NCBI RefSeq assembly: GCF_003060895.1
Contig: NZ_QAIH01000094.1
Location: 51,030-84,312, forward strand
Origin: Acidovorax sp. HMWF029
GTDB lineage: Bacteria > Pseudomonadota > Gammaproteobacteria > Burkholderiales > Burkholderiaceae_C
Direction of reading: 5' to 3'
Length of the DNA: 33,283 bases
The translations under genes and the position numbers were made by a program. The notes below the pieces were generated by a model. It had not been told where the DNA came from. It saw only the letters and a program-made list of their open reading frames with translations, and made no database searches. Shown in pieces: positions 1-8,333 of this stretch. How positions within the stretch are numbered: the stretch's first letter is position 1; every line of letters begins with the position of its first letter.

Positions 1-2
1 AC

Positions 3-1331
3 GACCTTAGCCAGATTGTAGTGTTTTCAAGGTCGGGGGAATTCCTCGGCACGTGGGGAGGATGGGGGTCGTACGGCGGCATGCTCGCCAATCCGACTGG
101 AATCTCTTGGGGCGCTGGCAAGGTGTTCGTGGCGGACCAGATCAATCACCGGATCCAGGCATTCGACGAAAACGGCAAGTTTGCTTTCCAATTCGGGAGA
201 CACCCGATCGCGCCACATGAAGGCCATGGGCGACTTCACTACGTCGAGCGACTTTCCGCCAACGCGAACGGTTCGCGGCTGGTGGCTTGTGAGCCATTTG
301 AAAACCGGTGCCAGGTTTTCCAGCTTGGGGAACTAAAGGGCGTCATCGCAGCGAACGAGTCAGCGTGGTGGGACAAGGCGACGAAGTTTCACTATGGGCG
401 CAAAGTGGCTTCCATGGGCCGGCTCCTGGCCATCTCCGAGCCAGACACGCACGCTGTCCTCGCGTTTGATCTTACCCCTGATCAGGGGCCTAAGCTAGTC
501 ACGAAGCTGGGGCAGCAAGGTGTCAAACCAGGGGAGTTCCGCCGCCCCAGTGGGCTCGCCATCATGGACGAGCGGTATATCTACGTGAGCGACTCAGGAA
601 ACAGACGCATCCACCAATTCGAACTGCAATCGATCGGTCAAGGAGTGCAAAAGTCCTTTGTTGCTGGGACCTCCAGATTAGTCAGGATGATCGACTTTGG
701 GACGTCGGAATCTATGGATGCAGCTGGCGACAAGTCAGCGACCAATGGGCTGAACGTGGCAGAGCCGAGTGCGCTTCGAATCGGTCCCAACAAAGAGATT
801 TATATCGTCGATCCTCCCTCTGCGAAGATCGTCGTGGTCGATCAGGACTTTCAGAAGCTGCGGGAGTGGGGGAGCTACGGGACAGATGCAGGCCAGTTCA
901 GGACGCCCATTGATCTGGCGCTTTCCCCGAGTGGCGACAAAGTGTATGTGGTGGATCACTACAACTATCGTATTCAGGTCTTCGATCTGTCGGGGAAGTT
1001 TCTTAATGCGTGGGGGGGAGCGGGACCGGAAACTGGCAAGTTCGTGCTTCCGTTCGGTGTCGCGGTGCATCCGGACACCGGCGACGTCTACGTCTCGGAC
1101 ACAGGCGCGCACCGCATCCAGCAGTTCACGAGCGCGGGCCAGTTCATCCGACAGTGGGGGCGGTGGGGCGTCAACGGTGGGGAGTTCTATAAACCGAAGG
1201 GCATCGCATTCGACACGACCGGCAAGCTCTACGTCACTGATTTCGGCAATCACCGTGGGCAGATTTTCTCGGCTGTCGGTGACTTCATCGCGGAGTTCGG
1301 GTTGAGTGACACCGCCTATTCGACGAAGTGA
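3..1331 (+). CDS. NHL-repeat beta-propeller protein (5' end outside window)
   Basis: The frame is open to the left edge and already encodes part of a propeller blade before the first GTG at 21, so the true start lies outside the window. About six NHL-type repeats are visible. Each has the pattern G-x-F-x-x-P-x-G-[IV]-A, then [IV]-Y-V-x-D, then N-x-R-I-Q-x-F and finally G-x-F-x-x-x-W/F-G; examples start near nt 90, 530, 765, 885, 1035 and 1185. NHL propellers are binding scaffolds for protein, RNA or carbohydrate and usually have no catalytic residues. No ligand can be deduced. The stop overlaps or abuts the start of the protease gene that follows, so the two are probably co-transcribed. The family call is strong; the function is unknown. 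Confidence 0.85.
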   Translation, partial: DLSQIVVFSRSGEFLGTWGGWGSYGGMLANPTGISWGAGKVFVADQINHRIQAFDENGKFAFQFGRHPIAPHEGHGRLHYVERLSANANGSRLVACEPFENRCQVFQLGELKGVIAANESAWWDKATKFHYGRKVASMGRLLAISEPDTHAVLAFDLTPDQGPKLVTKLGQQGVKPGEFRRPSGLAIMDERYIYVSDSGNRRIHQFELQSIGQGVQKSFVAGTSRLVRMIDFGTSESMDAAGDKSATNGLNVAEPSALRIGPNKEIYIVDPPSAKIVVVDQDFQKLREWGSYGTDAGQFRTPIDLALSPSGDKVYVVDHYNYRIQVFDLSGKFLNAWGGAGPETGKFVLPFGVAVHPDTGDVYVSDTGAHRIQQFTSAGQFIRQWGRWGVNGGEFYKPKGIAFDTTGKLYVTDFGNHRGQIFSAVGDFIAEFGLSDTAYSTK

Positions 1332-1332
1332 A

Positions 1333-2538
1333 GTGAAGCGAAGCCACCTTACCGTCGCAATCAGTGCGTGGGTAGCGGCCAGCTTGGGTACGTGCCCCGC
1401 ACCTGCACAGGTGCTCGTCTCGCAGGGCACGCGGATCCAGCTGCCTACGCTGACCGACGGGCCTCCCGCTCAGAAGTCTCTGAATACGATCCTGCAGACC
1501 CTGCCCGCAGGAATGGCGAAGAGAAAGCTCGCCGTCGAGCTCAACCAGCTCGCCACGAGCGCCCAGGGTGGACATACCGAGGATTTCCAGTCGTCGGTCA
1601 ATGAGGCCAAGGCCGCCGTTCTGCAAGCTCGTGCGGAGTTGATATCAGCTGGCGACCGCGAGGTCCTCGAAGCGATAGTTTTGACCGTGAGGGCCACGGA
1701 GAAGGCGTATTACTCCAAACAGCTCAGGCGCAACTACCCGCCCGACAGCTATCGGACAATCTTCCAGCGGTCACACCACGCGACTGCGTTGGTGAAGAAG
1801 TCCACCGGGCTGCCGTATTGCTCCGGAGCGTTGATCAGTACCACCTTCGTCTTGACCGCGAAGCACTGCTTGCACAACGTGGACCTAACAGATCTCGAGG
1901 TCTGGAGGGATTACGTCCAGCATGAGGACGGCTCGACATCGGCCCCCACAAGGATCAAGGTTGCGGGCGTACAGTACACCCCGTCGGATCCAGCGCTAGA
2001 CTTCGCAATCGTGAAAGTCGAGGCAGAAGGATTGGCTGTCCAAGACCCTCCTTGCCTCTCGACGGACCGCGTCCGACTGCGGGAGTTGTTGTACATCCTG
2101 GGGCACCCGCAGCAGCGGCCACTGACGGTGCACGATTTTGCTGAGGTCCTCTTCCCCTACGAAGTTCAGTCGTCCGAACTGGAACAGATCATCATAGACC
2201 AGCGCGTCGGCAACGCTAGCGACGAGGTCGTCGCGAGCATCAAGTCGAGTTATGTGCCGACATCCAGGGGCAACTTCGCTAACAAGAGCCTAGTTTGGGA
2301 CGGGCAGCCCACTATTGGCATCCTGGCCGACACATTCAGAGGGAATTCAGGCGCTCCGGTTTTCTCGCGCAACACGCACAGGCTCGTCGGTATCTTTGTT
2401 CGTGGTCAGCCAGACTATATCGAACCATGGACTGTTAGCTGGTACAGGCATGAAGCTGTGCTGCCCGTCAGTCAGATCATCGATGACCTGCGGCGCAACA
2501 CTGCCCTACTGTCGGACGGCATTTTTTGCGTGCGCTAA
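1333..2538 (+). CDS. Secreted trypsin-like serine protease (S1 fold)
   Basis: The catalytic triad is visible. Counting from a GTG at 1333, His178 lies in T-A-K-H-C, Asp223 in D-F-A-I-V and Ser339 in G-N-S-G-A-P. That GTG gives a classic signal peptide: a K-R start, a hydrophobic stretch and an A-P-A-Q cleavage region near residue 26. An earlier GTG at 1306 is also possible and would overlap the NHL gene by 26 bp. About 120 residues of helical sequence lie between the signal peptide and the protease domain, and could be a propeptide. The mature enzyme should act in the periplasm or outside the cell. It is probably co-transcribed with the NHL protein, a possible partner. Its stop overlaps the stop of the convergent VOC gene. 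Confidence 0.85.
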   Translation: MKRSHLTVAISAWVAASLGTCPAPAQVLVSQGTRIQLPTLTDGPPAQKSLNTILQTLPAGMAKRKLAVELNQLATSAQGGHTEDFQSSVNEAKAAVLQARAELISAGDREVLEAIVLTVRATEKAYYSKQLRRNYPPDSYRTIFQRSHHATALVKKSTGLPYCSGALISTTFVLTAKHCLHNVDLTDLEVWRDYVQHEDGSTSAPTRIKVAGVQYTPSDPALDFAIVKVEAEGLAVQDPPCLSTDRVRLRELLYILGHPQQRPLTVHDFAEVLFPYEVQSSELEQIIIDQRVGNASDEVVASIKSSYVPTSRGNFANKSLVWDGQPTIGILADTFRGNSGAPVFSRNTHRLVGIFVRGQPDYIEPWTVSWYRHEAVLPVSQIIDDLRRNTALLSDGIFCVR

Positions 2539-2936
2539 CCGCCCACTTCGTCGTCGCCCTGGAAGAAGGCGATCAAGTTGCCGTCGGGATCCAAGCTCAC
2601 GAGCCACGTCACACCCCAATGCGTTTCCTGGAGCGGGATAACGATCTTCGTCCCACGCTGACGTAGGTCCTGATCGACTTGGGCTACATCGTCGCACCGA
2701 ATGTGGATCGTCGGGCGGGTACCAGAGACGCCGCTTTCCCAAGCCTGGTCGCCACTGCCGTGGTGATGTTCCGCGATGACGATTCGGACGTCACCAAGAC
2801 TGAGCGCGACACCTTTAGGCTCGTCCCCCTCGCCCCATTCGTGGTCAATGGAGAAACCGAGGTCGTGTTCGTAAAACCGGCGTGAGCGAGCGAAGTCGGT
2901 CGGGGCAAGAAACACATGGTCGATAGAAAAGCGCAT
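2535..2936 (-). CDS. VOC (glyoxalase/bleomycin-resistance fold) protein
   Basis: A 133-residue protein with the two beta-alpha-beta-beta-beta modules of the vicinal oxygen chelate superfamily. Typical features are I-D-H-V-F-L at the start, R-S-R-R-F-Y-E in the first helix, a centre with I-H-I-R-C-D-D, and a C-terminal D-P-D-G-N-L-I-A-F-F. The start was chosen as the second of two adjacent ATGs (2939, 2936) because AAGGAG at 2944-2949 is best spaced for it; the longer form from 2954 lacks a ribosome site. Members include dioxygenases, glyoxalases and drug-binding proteins, and the substrate here cannot be inferred. The gene is convergent with the protease gene and stands alone. Confidence 0.8.
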   Translation of the reverse strand: MRFSIDHVFLAPTDFARSRRFYEHDLGFSIDHEWGEGDEPKGVALSLGDVRIVIAEHHHGSGDQAWESGVSGTRPTIHIRCDDVAQVDQDLRQRGTKIVIPLQETHWGVTWLVSLDPDGNLIAFFQGDDEVGG

Positions 2937-2949
2937 CATGAGTCTCCTT

Positions 2950-3458
2950 CTCACGAGATGGTAGTCCGCTTGTGTCTAGTCTGCGATCAAAACTTTACGT
3001 GATGAAGTCAAGGCGAGGGCACAGAGTATGGCGGTTGCCTTCAGGCTCCCCATTCGGTTGGTCGAGAGCAGTTAGTTAGATCCGGTTGGGCATGGGCAGC
3101 TGAACGGCCATATCAACTGCTCAATCTTAGTTTCCTGACCAATGCATGGGGCGTACCTGCACGAGGCAACCGTGCCACGCCATCGGAAAGGCCCGGTGAC
3201 CTCAGGACGCACGATTGTGGTTCCCTGGCGGAGGGATTTACTATCAAGGGAGGCTTGGAAGGGGTGAAGCCCCCCCAACGTGACCAAGCCGATTTGCTCG
3301 GAATGGTGGTCACCGGCCCGGACATAGAGATTCGCGACGCGCTGGTCTCCGGCCGGGCCCAGTTGCCTCGCTTACACCATGGACAGTTTCGTGCGTCGCT
3401 ATCATTGGCTCGCCAGTTATCGACGCGCCATCTGAGATCGGACCAGGGAGGAGCCCCA
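2950..3458. other. Intergenic region before the ABC-3C operon
   Basis: About 500 bp without a convincing gene. Short open frames occur on both strands, but none has a ribosome site or recognisable protein sequence. The promoter of the ABC-3C operon should lie here; I see no clear -35/-10 pair. A GGGAGGAG ribosome site is present at 3446-3453 directly before the TTG at 3459. Confidence 0.5.
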
Positions 3459-4460
3459 TTGCACAAGAACTACCCAGGATTGATTTCCGTTCTCACCGCG
3501 GCGGAGCTCGAGGACTTCGTCGACGACTGGTTGCACCAGCGCTGCAAGGACTACCACTCGCACGACCGGTGGAGCGGCACGGGTGACCTGGGCCGCGATG
3601 TCACGGGCTACGCCACCGACCGTCGGATGGACGGGCCATGGGACAACTTCCAGTGCAAGCAGCTTAGCAAGCCGTTGTCCGAGAAGGCGCTGTTCGTAGA
3701 GCTGGGTAAGATCTTCATGCACTCGGCTGCAGACGCTTACGCGCTGCCGCGGGCCTACACCTTCATAGCGCCTCTGGGCGTCGTGCGCAAGGTACGCGAG
3801 TTCGTTGCGCACCCGGACCGGCTAAAGCAGGCGTTCCTGGATCGCTGGGACACGTACATAGCGGGTGACCTAGTGGAGAACGCGACAATAAAGCTGACGC
3901 CGGAGATCGAAGCCAACATCAAGGCTTTCGATTTCGCGAGCGTCCATTGGCTCGACGCCAGGTTGCTGGTCAAGGATCCGGCATGCATGCCGGCGCTGGT
4001 CAAATGGTTTGATGCCGACCCCGGCCAGAGCCCCAGGGGCGTCGTGCCCGCTGCGATCCACGCCAGCGAATCGGCCTACCTCGGCCAACTGCTGAAGGTG
4101 TACGAGGAGCGGGGGCCGGGTACATACCCCGATCCAGAGGTTGCGCTGGCCTGCCCCGATGTGGGGCCACATATCAAGATCCAGCGTACCCGCTTCTTCG
4201 ACGCCACGGCGTTCGACCGCTTCTACCGTGACTCGACGCCGAAGGAGTTCGTCCAGACCTTCCGCGACGAGGTCCACCATGGCGTCGTCGACGTCCACGA
4301 CGCCGATCACTCCAATAAGTTCGCCCGCCTGAACAAGGTCATGCAGCAGGCCGCCCTGCTACAAACTTCAGGCGTGCTGGGTCGGCATGCAGGGCCGCAG
4401 GTCAAGCAAGGCACCTGCCACCTGCTTGCCAACGAGGGTGTCATGCCATGGGATCAGTAG
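3459..4460 (+). CDS. ABC-three-component system effector: PD-(D/E)xK nuclease-like protein with ABC-3C C-terminal domain
   Basis: First gene of a three-gene ABC-3C operon. The likely start is TTG 3459, which follows a strong GGGAGGAG site at good spacing and gives 333 residues; the upstream part of the open frame is proline- and arginine-rich and does not look like protein. The N-terminal half has a restriction-endonuclease-like signature: E17, then G-T-G-D-L-G-R-D-V (D43, D47), then D-N-F-Q-C-K-Q (Q65, K67), which fits a D...QxK nuclease core. The rest, ending in C-H-L-L-A-N-E-G, matches my memory of proteins annotated as ABC-three-component system proteins. In the computational literature these are effectors of conflict systems gated by an ABC ATPase. 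The gene overlaps the next one by 13 bp. Nuclease activity is inferred. Confidence 0.8.
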   Translation: MHKNYPGLISVLTAAELEDFVDDWLHQRCKDYHSHDRWSGTGDLGRDVTGYATDRRMDGPWDNFQCKQLSKPLSEKALFVELGKIFMHSAADAYALPRAYTFIAPLGVVRKVREFVAHPDRLKQAFLDRWDTYIAGDLVENATIKLTPEIEANIKAFDFASVHWLDARLLVKDPACMPALVKWFDADPGQSPRGVVPAAIHASESAYLGQLLKVYEERGPGTYPDPEVALACPDVGPHIKIQRTRFFDATAFDRFYRDSTPKEFVQTFRDEVHHGVVDVHDADHSNKFARLNKVMQQAALLQTSGVLGRHAGPQVKQGTCHLLANEGVMPWDQ

Positions 4461-4963
4461 ACAGGCTGGCGCCCAGCGCGCACCCCTTCAACAGCACGCT
4501 CGAAACAGGCATCCGTGCGCTGGTCGTACTGGAAGCCTTCCATCCGCGGCGTTGCGACCTATTGGAGATGACCTGGCTCGACCATCTCGTCGTTCACACA
4601 GGGGATCTCGACGATCCAGAGGCCCCGAGCAGCCTGCACCCGGATCTGCCCAACCGCGCGGCCGAGCTCGTGGTGAGGCGTCCGCTGGTAGAGAAGAGCC
4701 TTCGGCTGATGCAGCAGCTGCACCTCGTCGACGTCTTCGAGACTGAGGACGGCATCACCTTCGGCGCGAGCGACGACGCCCCGATCTATCTCGACCTGCT
4801 GCAGGCACCGTATTCCGTCGCGCTCAAGGAGCGTGCCCAGTGGATGGCCGAGCGCTTCGCCAACAAGCCGGCCGTAGAGATGCGCGATCAGATGGAAAAG
4901 CGAATCCGGCGGTGGACCGTTGACTTCCGCGTTGAAGAGACATTTGCGGGAGCACGCGCATGA
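4448..4963 (+). CDS. ABC-three-component system middle component (MC2-like)
   Basis: A 171-residue protein that opens with H-P-F-N-S-T-L-E-T-G-I-R-A-L, followed by F-H-P-R-R-C-D-L and W-L-D-H-L-V-V-H-T-G-D. It then has L-H-P-D-L-P-N-R-A-A-E-L-V-V-R-R and a leucine-rich helix. This is the pattern I associate with ABC-3C middle component 2, thought to link the ATPase to the effector. It resembles a winged-helix adaptor and has no enzyme motif. It overlaps the effector gene by 13 bp and the ATPase gene by 4 bp (ATGA), which implies translational coupling and fixed stoichiometry. The name rests on sequence pattern plus gene order. Confidence 0.8.
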   Translation: MGSVDRLAPSAHPFNSTLETGIRALVVLEAFHPRRCDLLEMTWLDHLVVHTGDLDDPEAPSSLHPDLPNRAAELVVRRPLVEKSLRLMQQLHLVDVFETEDGITFGASDDAPIYLDLLQAPYSVALKERAQWMAERFANKPAVEMRDQMEKRIRRWTVDFRVEETFAGARA

Positions 4964-6828
4964 ACGGTATCAGGCTGCGCCACTTGGCCTTCACCGGCCC
5001 CAACATTGAGTCTGCCAAACTTGAATTCGTCGACGGCCTGAATATCGTCTACGGCGCGTCCAACACCGGCAAGTCGTATGCATCAGAAGCGGTGCTCTTC
5101 ATGCTCGGTGCGGTTTCCAAGCTTCCAAAGACCGATGAAATCAAGGCCTACGATGCAGTCTGGCTCGGCCTGACCCTTGGCGGCCAGGGCGAGTTCACCC
5201 TGTATCGCGCGACCAAGGGTGGAAAACTCAAGCTCTTCCCGGGTCTCATCACCTCCCACCCGACCGGCAAGGGAGAGGTGTTGTCCGGGAAGCACAGCGC
5301 GAAGGCAACCGACTCTGTCTCCTCCAGGATCCTCGAGACTTTGGGCCTGCACGACCGGTGGATCGTGCGCAACGCCAGCGGTGAGAAGGAACAGCTGGCC
5401 TTCCGCGTACTGGCGAAGTTCGCCGTGGTTGGGGAGGAGGACATCATGTCCAAGCGCAGCCCCGTCTACGTGTCGAATAGCTATACGGAGCGCACCCTCG
5501 ATCAAAACCTGTTCAAGCTGCTTCTCACCGGTCAGGACGATGCGGCCACCGTGACAGTCCCCACCGAGCCCGCGCGGATTGCCGCCAAGGCGGCCAAACT
5601 TGAGCTCGTCGACGAGATGCTGGCGCAGCTCGACAAGGAACTGGGCGACGCCTTGGCCGACCGGACGCAGGTGGACGCACAGCTCGCGGAACTGGACGCC
5701 AGTGGTGCTACGACCACCGCCGGTCTGCTGGCCGTGCAGACCATGCTGGATGACTACGCCGCCAAGCGGCGTGCCGCGGTTGACCGCCGCCTGGAGCTCA
5801 CCGCGCGAGCGGCAGAACTCGACATCACCCTGGAACGCTTCGCCAAGCTGCAGGCGGTCTACAGCTCCGACTTGGACCGGCTGCATTCAATCGAGGAGGG
5901 CGGTAGCCTGCTGGCCGCTATGGCCGGCCGTGATTGCCCGGTTTGCGGCGCCCCGCCTGGCGCGCAAAAGCACCAACACGCCGCCAAAGAGATTTCGATG
6001 GCGCATACGGCCGCGGCAGCCGAAGCGCGCAAGATTGAGCGTGAGCAGCGCGAACTTGCTCACGTCGTCGATTCGCTGCACGCCGAGGCATTGGCGCTCA
6101 CGACCTCCATCGCATCGCTCGAGGACCAGATTGAAGAATTCGATCAGCGCGCACTGGACCTACGCCCCACGGAAGCGTCGCTCCGGAGCAGCTTCGAGAA
6201 CTACAACGCCCAGCGCGCTGAATTGGGCAAGCTGATCGACCTGCAGCTGCGGCGTGAAAAATTAGCCAGCCGCCGAGCAGAGATCGACGCGGCATCCACG
6301 AAAAGCGAGCGCGACCCTCTTCCCGTTGGCCCTGAATCCACGGTGCTCTTCGAGTTCGGCGAGTCCGTCAAAGCGGTCCTGACCGAGTGGGGCTTCCCGG
6401 ATTCGGACAAGATCCAGTTCGACGCAAAGGCAAACGACATCACCGTCGCCGGCAAGGCCAGGGACGCCAATGGAAAGGGCGTCCGCGCCGTTCTGCATGC
6501 GGCCTTCAACGTGGCCGTCGCCGTGCACTGCATTGACAAGGGCCTACCGCATCCCGGGTTCCTGGTGCTCGACACCCCGCTGCTGACGTACCGTGAGCCG
6601 CTGAAGTCAAAGCACGGCGATCTGTCGGACGACGAGAAGGCGCTGAAGGCGACAAGCCTCGCCGAGAAGTTCTACAAGCATCTCGCCAGCCTGGAGGAGA
6701 AGCTGCAGGTCATCGTCATCGAAAACTCCGACCCGCCGGCTGCGATCGAGGACCTGGCGTACATCGAGGTTTTCACCGGCCTGGCCGGCGACGGACGCTA
6801 TGGGCTTCTTGCCCGCCATACCGGTTGA
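4960..6828 (+). CDS. ABC-three-component system ATPase (DUF3732, Rad50/SMC-like)
   Basis: A 622-residue SMC/Rad50-type ABC ATPase. Walker A is G-A-S-N-T-G-K-S at residues 32-39, after an N-terminal beta-hairpin typical of recombination-type ABC ATPases. Residues about 200-450 form long alanine/glutamate/arginine-rich coiled coils. At their centre is C326-P-V-C329, a C-x-x-C that may act as a Rad50-like zinc hook joining two molecules. The C-terminal half-domain has a Walker B-like F-L-V-L-D538-T-P and a later Q-V-I-V-I-E-N strand. The D-T-P in place of the usual D-E-P means the catalytic glutamate is displaced or absent. It is the last gene of the operon. As in other ABC-3C systems it is expected to sense nucleic acid and license the nuclease-like effector; the trigger is unknown. 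Confidence 0.85.
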   Translation: MNGIRLRHLAFTGPNIESAKLEFVDGLNIVYGASNTGKSYASEAVLFMLGAVSKLPKTDEIKAYDAVWLGLTLGGQGEFTLYRATKGGKLKLFPGLITSHPTGKGEVLSGKHSAKATDSVSSRILETLGLHDRWIVRNASGEKEQLAFRVLAKFAVVGEEDIMSKRSPVYVSNSYTERTLDQNLFKLLLTGQDDAATVTVPTEPARIAAKAAKLELVDEMLAQLDKELGDALADRTQVDAQLAELDASGATTTAGLLAVQTMLDDYAAKRRAAVDRRLELTARAAELDITLERFAKLQAVYSSDLDRLHSIEEGGSLLAAMAGRDCPVCGAPPGAQKHQHAAKEISMAHTAAAAEARKIEREQRELAHVVDSLHAEALALTTSIASLEDQIEEFDQRALDLRPTEASLRSSFENYNAQRAELGKLIDLQLRREKLASRRAEIDAASTKSERDPLPVGPESTVLFEFGESVKAVLTEWGFPDSDKIQFDAKANDITVAGKARDANGKGVRAVLHAAFNVAVAVHCIDKGLPHPGFLVLDTPLLTYREPLKSKHGDLSDDEKALKATSLAEKFYKHLASLEEKLQVIVIENSDPPAAIEDLAYIEVFTGLAGDGRYGLLARHTG

Positions 6829-6953
6829 CGTTTGATGTGGCCTTTGCACAGCTCGATGCAGCCCAGTTGTTACGCTGCCGTTTATTGGGCTCGCGCTGGA
6901 GTGGCAACCAACTGTCACTACAACTGGTGCCATAGGCCCCCTTGGCGCGCAGC
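6829..6953. other. Short convergent intergenic gap
   Basis: A 125-bp gap between the ABC-3C ATPase and the oppositely oriented DUF3800 gene. No gene and no clear hairpin terminator is seen. Confidence 0.4.
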
Positions 6954-8099
6954 TCAAGGCGATGCCAAAAGGCCTTGGAGGGCTTGTTGCCGGCGTGCCT
7001 CTTCCTTGTCCATGATCTCTCTCGCCGCCTCGATTTGCTCCGGCGGCATGTCTTTAAGCGGAGGCATGTTGGCGAAATGCCGTTCCCACCTGGCCTCAAT
7101 GGCTCGCAGGGACACTTCATCGGTGTTGCCGCGATGCCGCTGGGCGTAGACCAGCGGCATCAGCTCTGCGGCCATGTCCTTGCCGTCGATGAGCCTCTTG
7201 AAAATCCACAGGTAGACATCGACAAGCTCAAGCCCCGCGCTGTCGGTGCCGGCTGCGAATTCGATGGGGATCTTGGGCATCCCTGCGAAGCTGATCTTGG
7301 GCATGCCGGGGCCAGTTGCGCCTTCCATGCCCGACACGGCGGCGAAAAACTCCGAGAGGGTTTTCTGCGCTTTGTTGAACTCGGACTGCCGGTCCACGAC
7401 AATCCTCGACGCTCGCTTGCCGCGCTGCACGATTCGCTTTGCAATGCCGTGCATGACCGACTGAAACCCGATGATGTTAGGGCTGATCTGCTTGATGTCG
7501 TCCGCATGGTCCACGTTGTAGCCAATCGCGTCCGGGTTCTGGGCGGCCCATGTCAGTCCGTCGCCGATCAGCTGACGCGAGCGCGCGTCGGGAAGCTGAT
7601 CGACGCGTCCCGCGATACGTTGGCAAACGGCGATGAGCTTCTCGTTAGATCGCGCTCGGTTGGTATCGATACGTGCTGACCAAGCGAGGCGTGCATCTTC
7701 TTCTTTGAACAAGGATGCGAGCTTCAGCAAGAGGATGTATCGCAGCGGCGTCCAATAGCTGGTCCAAGTAACGGCCGGATTGATGGCTTGGTCGAAGACT
7801 TGATCGTAAAAGCAGATGACCGAGTGATCCGGCTTGTTAACCCGATATAGGTCAAACCGCAAGATGAACTTCTTCTGCATGGACACCAGCTCGTCGGCGA
7901 TCGATGCCAATCTGCCGACTCCAAGCTGAGCTGCGTGCAGCCGGTCCACGCCGAGGCGTTTGCGCAAGGGGGCGAGTCGCTTCTCTACTAACACATCGAG
8001 GTTAAGGTCGCTAGACAGAACCCCGTAGTACAGGACGGGCTGGGCCGCGTCAAACAATTCCGAACCTGTGTGCCCGCTCTCATCAACATAGCAAAACAT
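6954..8099 (-). CDS. DUF3800 domain protein (RNase H-like fold)
   Basis: The N-terminus reads M-F-C-Y-V-D-E-S-G-H-T-G, the hallmark of DUF3800, whose first aspartate is part of a predicted RNase H-like metal site. Later acidic positions fit the fold: V-V-D-R-Q in the middle, and L-E-L-V-D-V-Y-L-W in the C-terminal third. ATG 8099 was chosen (381 residues) because it directly precedes this motif and follows a G-rich ribosome site; a TTG at 8129 would add ten non-conserved residues. The C-terminus is a charged helix. DUF3800 genes are frequent in defence islands and near mobile elements, but no biochemical role is established to my knowledge. It is convergent with the ABC-3C operon and not in its transcript, so any link is by neighbourhood only. 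Confidence 0.75.
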   Translation of the reverse strand: MFCYVDESGHTGSELFDAAQPVLYYGVLSSDLNLDVLVEKRLAPLRKRLGVDRLHAAQLGVGRLASIADELVSMQKKFILRFDLYRVNKPDHSVICFYDQVFDQAINPAVTWTSYWTPLRYILLLKLASLFKEEDARLAWSARIDTNRARSNEKLIAVCQRIAGRVDQLPDARSRQLIGDGLTWAAQNPDAIGYNVDHADDIKQISPNIIGFQSVMHGIAKRIVQRGKRASRIVVDRQSEFNKAQKTLSEFFAAVSGMEGATGPGMPKISFAGMPKIPIEFAAGTDSAGLELVDVYLWIFKRLIDGKDMAAELMPLVYAQRHRGNTDEVSLRAIEARWERHFANMPPLKDMPPEQIEAAREIMDKEEARRQQALQGLLASP

Positions 8100-8333
8100 G
8101 CGCCCCCCCGTCAAATTGTCAAAGCGCAAGCTCCGTGGCCCGCCTCGAGCGTCGTTTATAGCCTGTCCTCAGGCGATGAGTGGCGGTTGATGCTTCGAAA
8201 CCGGTCCGCTGACGTAGCGCCAAGTTCTCGTCGCAAAGACCGCGATGCGCCGGACATCGTGAGTAGGACGGCCAGCGCCGACCGACCGTGAGCGCTGCAA
8301 GGCAGCGGTCGATAGAACTGTCGATAACGTTCA
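8100..8333. other. Intergenic region between DUF3800 and integrase
   Basis: About 230 bp with no supported gene. It contains a TTGACA on the minus strand (complement of 8117-8122), but that is too close to the DUF3800 start to be its -35 box. No terminator stem with a T run was found for the integrase. Confidence 0.4.

Noticed and set aside
735-1430. 231-codon open frame on the minus strand
   Set aside because: Antisense to the NHL repeats and to the protease signal peptide.
3255-3458. N-terminal extension of the ABC-3C effector frame
   Set aside because: Its translation does not look like protein, and a strong ribosome site precedes the TTG at 3459 where family-like sequence begins.
5083-5886. 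267-codon open frame on the minus strand
   Set aside because: Antisense to the DUF3732 ATPase with a clear Walker A motif.
8117-8122. TTGACA as a -35 box for the DUF3800 gene
   Set aside because: It lies only 17 bases before the start codon, leaving no room for a -10 box and leader.
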